Assembly (NCBI RefSeq): GCF_014202425.1
Contig: NZ_JACHGT010000014.1
Location: 1 to 64,000 of the forward strand
DNA: 64,000 nt
Direction of reading: 5' to 3'
Source: Phytomonospora endophytica
GTDB lineage: Bacteria; Actinomycetota; Actinomycetes; Mycobacteriales; Micromonosporaceae
A model generated the notes under the pieces. The model did not search any database, had not been told where the DNA came from, and saw nothing but the letters and a program-made list of their open reading frames with translations. This document shows positions 62,107 through 64,000 of this stretch, piece by piece; position 1 is the stretch's first letter; the number at the start of each line of letters is the position of its first letter. Position numbers and translations under genes: made by a program.

Positions 62107-63359
62107 GGGGCCTCCAGCGCGCCGTCGATACGGCGCACACCAGCGGCCCAGGCGTCGTGGCCGGACAGTTCGGCCGGGTAGCGGGCGGCGGCGGCCTCGT
62201 CGATGTCGATGCCCCAGCCGGGGGCCTCGTTGGGGTGGAGCCAGCCGTTGGTGATGCGGAGGGTGCCGGGGAACACCTCGTGGGTGGCCTCGCTGTAGAC
62301 GTGGCCTTCCTGGATGCCGAAGGCGGCGGAGGTGACGTCGAGGGCGACGTTGGCGGCCGCACCGATGGGTGAGGTGTCGCCGGGGCCGTGCCAGGCGGTC
62401 TTGACGCCGCACAGGTCGGCGAGGTCGGCGATCTTGCGGGCGGGGGTGAGGCCGCCGATGTCGGAGACGTGGCTGCGGATGAAGTCGACGCCGTGGTCGC
62501 GGACCAGCCGCACGGCGTCTTGGAGGGAGGTCGTCAGTTCACCGACGGCCAGGGGGACGGGGCTGGCGGCGCGGACTTCGGGGAGCCGGTCCCAGTGCTC
62601 GGGTGCGAGGACGTCTTCGAGGAAGAACAGCCGGTAGGGTTCCAGCGCCCGTGCCAGCCACACCGCCTCCTTCGGGGACAGTCGCGAGTGGACGTCGTGG
62701 AGGAGTTCGAGGTTGCCGGGGAGTTTGTCGCGGGCCGCTTCGAACAGGGCGGGTGTGCGGCGCAGGTAGTCGCGGGAGCTCCACCCGTCGCGGTAGGGCG
62801 CGTCGGGGTATTCGGTGGGGACCTGTGGGGCGCCGTATCCGCCGCCGCCGGGGGTGGAGACCTGGAGCCGGATGTGGCGCAGGCCCGACTCGGCGAGTTC
62901 TTGTGCCTGGTCGATGGTCTCTTCGATGGTGCGGCCGGAGGCGTGGAGGTAGGTGTCGGCGGCGGCGCGGACCTTGCCGCCGAGTAGTTCGTGGACGGGC
63001 ATGCCGGCGCGTTTGCCGGCGATGTCCCACAGGGCCTGGTCGATGCCGGAGATGGCGTTGTTGGTGACCGGGCCGCCTCGCCAGTAGCCGCTGTAGCCGG
63101 CGAGTCTGGTGAGGTCGCCGATGTCGCCGGGGTAGCGGCCGATGAGGAGCCTGGCGAGGTGGTCGTTGACGAAGGCGACGACGGCTTTCCAGCGTTGGGT
63201 GAAGGTGGCGCAGCCCAGGCCGTAGAGGCCGGGGACGTTGGTGTCGATGCGCACGACGACCAGTGCGATGCCTTCGGGCGCGGTGGTGATGGCGCGCACC
63301 GAGGTGATCGTGATGTCTTCGCGGGCGGGCCAGGGGTTGGCGAACGTTTCGATGGACAT
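62103..63359 (-). CDS. Enolase-superfamily sugar acid dehydratase (ManD-like)
   Basis: A 418-residue mandelate-racemase/muconate-lactonizing-like enzyme of the ManD subgroup. The metal ligands and bases are in LLHDVHSRLSP (Asp222, His224), FFLEDVLAPEHW (Glu248), VGELTTS (Glu274) and HGPGDTSPIG (His324). Such enzymes dehydrate mannonate, gluconate or related aldonic acids to 2-keto-3-deoxy acids. It overlaps the ROK gene by four bases and lies 44 bases after the epimerase gene. The sugar acid is not determined. Confidence 0.9.
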   Translation of the reverse strand: MSIETFANPWPAREDITITSVRAITTAPEGIALVVVRIDTNVPGLYGLGCATFTQRWKAVVAFVNDHLARLLIGRYPGDIGDLTRLAGYSGYWRGGPVTNNAISGIDQALWDIAGKRAGMPVHELLGGKVRAAADTYLHASGRTIEETIDQAQELAESGLRHIRLQVSTPGGGGYGAPQVPTEYPDAPYRDGWSSRDYLRRTPALFEAARDKLPGNLELLHDVHSRLSPKEAVWLARALEPYRLFFLEDVLAPEHWDRLPEVRAASPVPLAVGELTTSLQDAVRLVRDHGVDFIRSHVSDIGGLTPARKIADLADLCGVKTAWHGPGDTSPIGAAANVALDVTSAAFGIQEGHVYSEATHEVFPGTLRITNGWLHPNEAPGWGIDIDEAAAARYPAELSGHDAWAAGVRRIDGALEAP

Positions 63360-63403
63360 GGCGTGTCAGTGTTCCTCGTGGTGGTCGGTGGTGACGTTTG
63401 CGG

Positions 63404-64000
63404 TCAGGCCGGTAGGTCGAGGGTGGGCAGGTCGATGAGGTGGTGTGCCTCGAAGCCGATGAGGCTGCGCGCGGGGGTGAGGTCGATGGGCACCTCGCGG
63501 TCGATGAAGCGGCGCAGTCGGGGCACATCGGGTGCGTGGGCGGTGAGGAGGTCTTCGGTCCGGTAGGGGGCGAGGGTGTCGCCGGCGGCGAGGAAGAACG
63601 CGTGGGCGCCGGTGGTGGTGGCCGTCAGGGACAGGGCGATGGCGCGTGCGGCGTCGGTGGTGGTGAGGTAGGACCAGGCCTCGGTGACACCGGCGTGCGG
63701 GTGGTCGTGGTGGAAGCGGGCGTGTTCGCGGAGCGCGGCTTCGTCGTGGACGTGGGGGAAGCGGAGGGTGATGATGTCGATTCCCCATTGCCGCCAGGCC
63801 ATCCGGGCGGTGTTCTCGTCGTTGCGTTTCGACAGTGAGTACCAGTCGGAGATGTCGACGGGGATGTCGGTGTCGAGGGGGAAGTAGGCCGGGTGCACGG
63901 GGTGGCGGTTCATGGGCAGCCCGTAGGAGTTGATGCTGCCGGCCACGACGGCGCGGCCGATCCCGGCGGCGCCGGCCTGGGCGAGCACGTTGAAGGTGGA
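63404..64000 (-). CDS. NAD(P)-dependent epimerase/dehydratase-like oxidoreductase, partial
   Basis: The C-terminal 198 residues of an extended short-chain dehydrogenase/reductase. The catalytic Tyr-x3-Lys is in DWYSLSKRNDE, and GSINSYG matches the Ser-containing strand of the family. The frame is still open at the right edge, so the Rossmann N-terminus lies outside the window. Next to a ManD-type dehydratase it could be a uronate or aldose dehydrogenase. It is upstream in the same operon. Confidence 0.85.
   Translation of the reverse strand, partial: STFNVLAQAGAAGIGRAVVAGSINSYGLPMNRHPVHPAYFPLDTDIPVDISDWYSLSKRNDENTARMAWRQWGIDIITLRFPHVHDEAALREHARFHHDHPHAGVTEAWSYLTTTDAARAIALSLTATTTGAHAFFLAAGDTLAPYRTEDLLTAHAPDVPRLRRFIDREVPIDLTPARSLIGFEAHHLIDLPTLDLPA

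Overview
The window is GC-rich DNA from a high-GC Gram-positive bacterium (Actinomycetota). The evidence is strong G/C bias at third codon positions, many ATGA/GTGA start-stop overlaps, a SCO4848-type small membrane protein, an AfsR/SARP-type regulator, a Cys-rich ferrochelatase of the actinobacterial kind, and several paired regulator-target genes. The surface proteins (LamG plus Rhs pair, choice-of-anchor A protein with LPxTG, GH71/99-like enzyme) would suit a Glycomycetaceae/Stackebrandtia-like actinomycete, but that genus-level guess is weak. I see no rRNA, tRNA, CRISPR array, transposase or replication origin.

Layout. 0-9 kb: ArsR regulator with an M29 aminopeptidase, a PEP-mutase/isocitrate-lyase family enzyme, a P-loop kinase, an alpha/beta hydrolase, a Tat-exported GH71/99-like protein, an SRPBCC-ArsR-VOC operon behind a nested palindrome, and two genes of unknown function preceded by a 14-codon leader frame. 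9-12.4 kb: a minus-strand wall cluster with M23 peptidase, a DUF11-like membrane protein and an LPITG-anchored protein. 12.4-17 kb: a tightly overlapping operon of sulfatase, methyltransferase, formylglycine-generating enzyme and HAD phosphatase. 17.3-27.4 kb: a large LamG protein followed by a 1960-residue YD/Rhs protein. 27.4-32.6 kb: an Hsp70-membrane-propeller protein, an AAA ATPase and a helical-repeat protein.

32.7-37 kb holds a secreted peptidoglycan-binding protein, regulators, a monooxygenase-like protein and a candidate graspetide (ATP-grasp RiPP) locus. 37-38.9 kb has two gene remnants fused back to back, then ferrochelatase. 39-42 kb has two TetR-led operons (TetR-GNAT and TetR-SGNH hydrolase) with palindromic operators. 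42-47 kb has a SARP-like regulator beside an 8-cysteine small peptide and a GAF-only protein. 47.3-50.8 kb is one large polymorphic-toxin-like protein with an LQRLAGNAAV motif, an Ala-rich stalk, membrane helices, a Hint domain and a C-terminal tip.

51.5-58.2 kb: clade-2-type catalase, secreted zinc metalloprotease with a ricin-like lectin domain, and a TetR/aldo-keto reductase pair with twin 17-bp operators. 58.2-64 kb: a minus-strand sugar-acid catabolic operon (partial NAD-dependent epimerase, ManD-type dehydratase, ROK regulator, sugar-phosphate isomerase, ThuA protein, Gfo/Idh/MocA oxidoreductase) that runs off the right edge.

The best candidates for undescribed biology are the ATP-grasp peptide locus at 35.0-36.9 kb, the 8-cysteine peptide at 46.0 kb, the Hint-bearing toxin at 47.4 kb, the Rhs tip at 26.6-27.4 kb, and the Hsp70-AAA-helical repeat operon at 27.4-32.6 kb.
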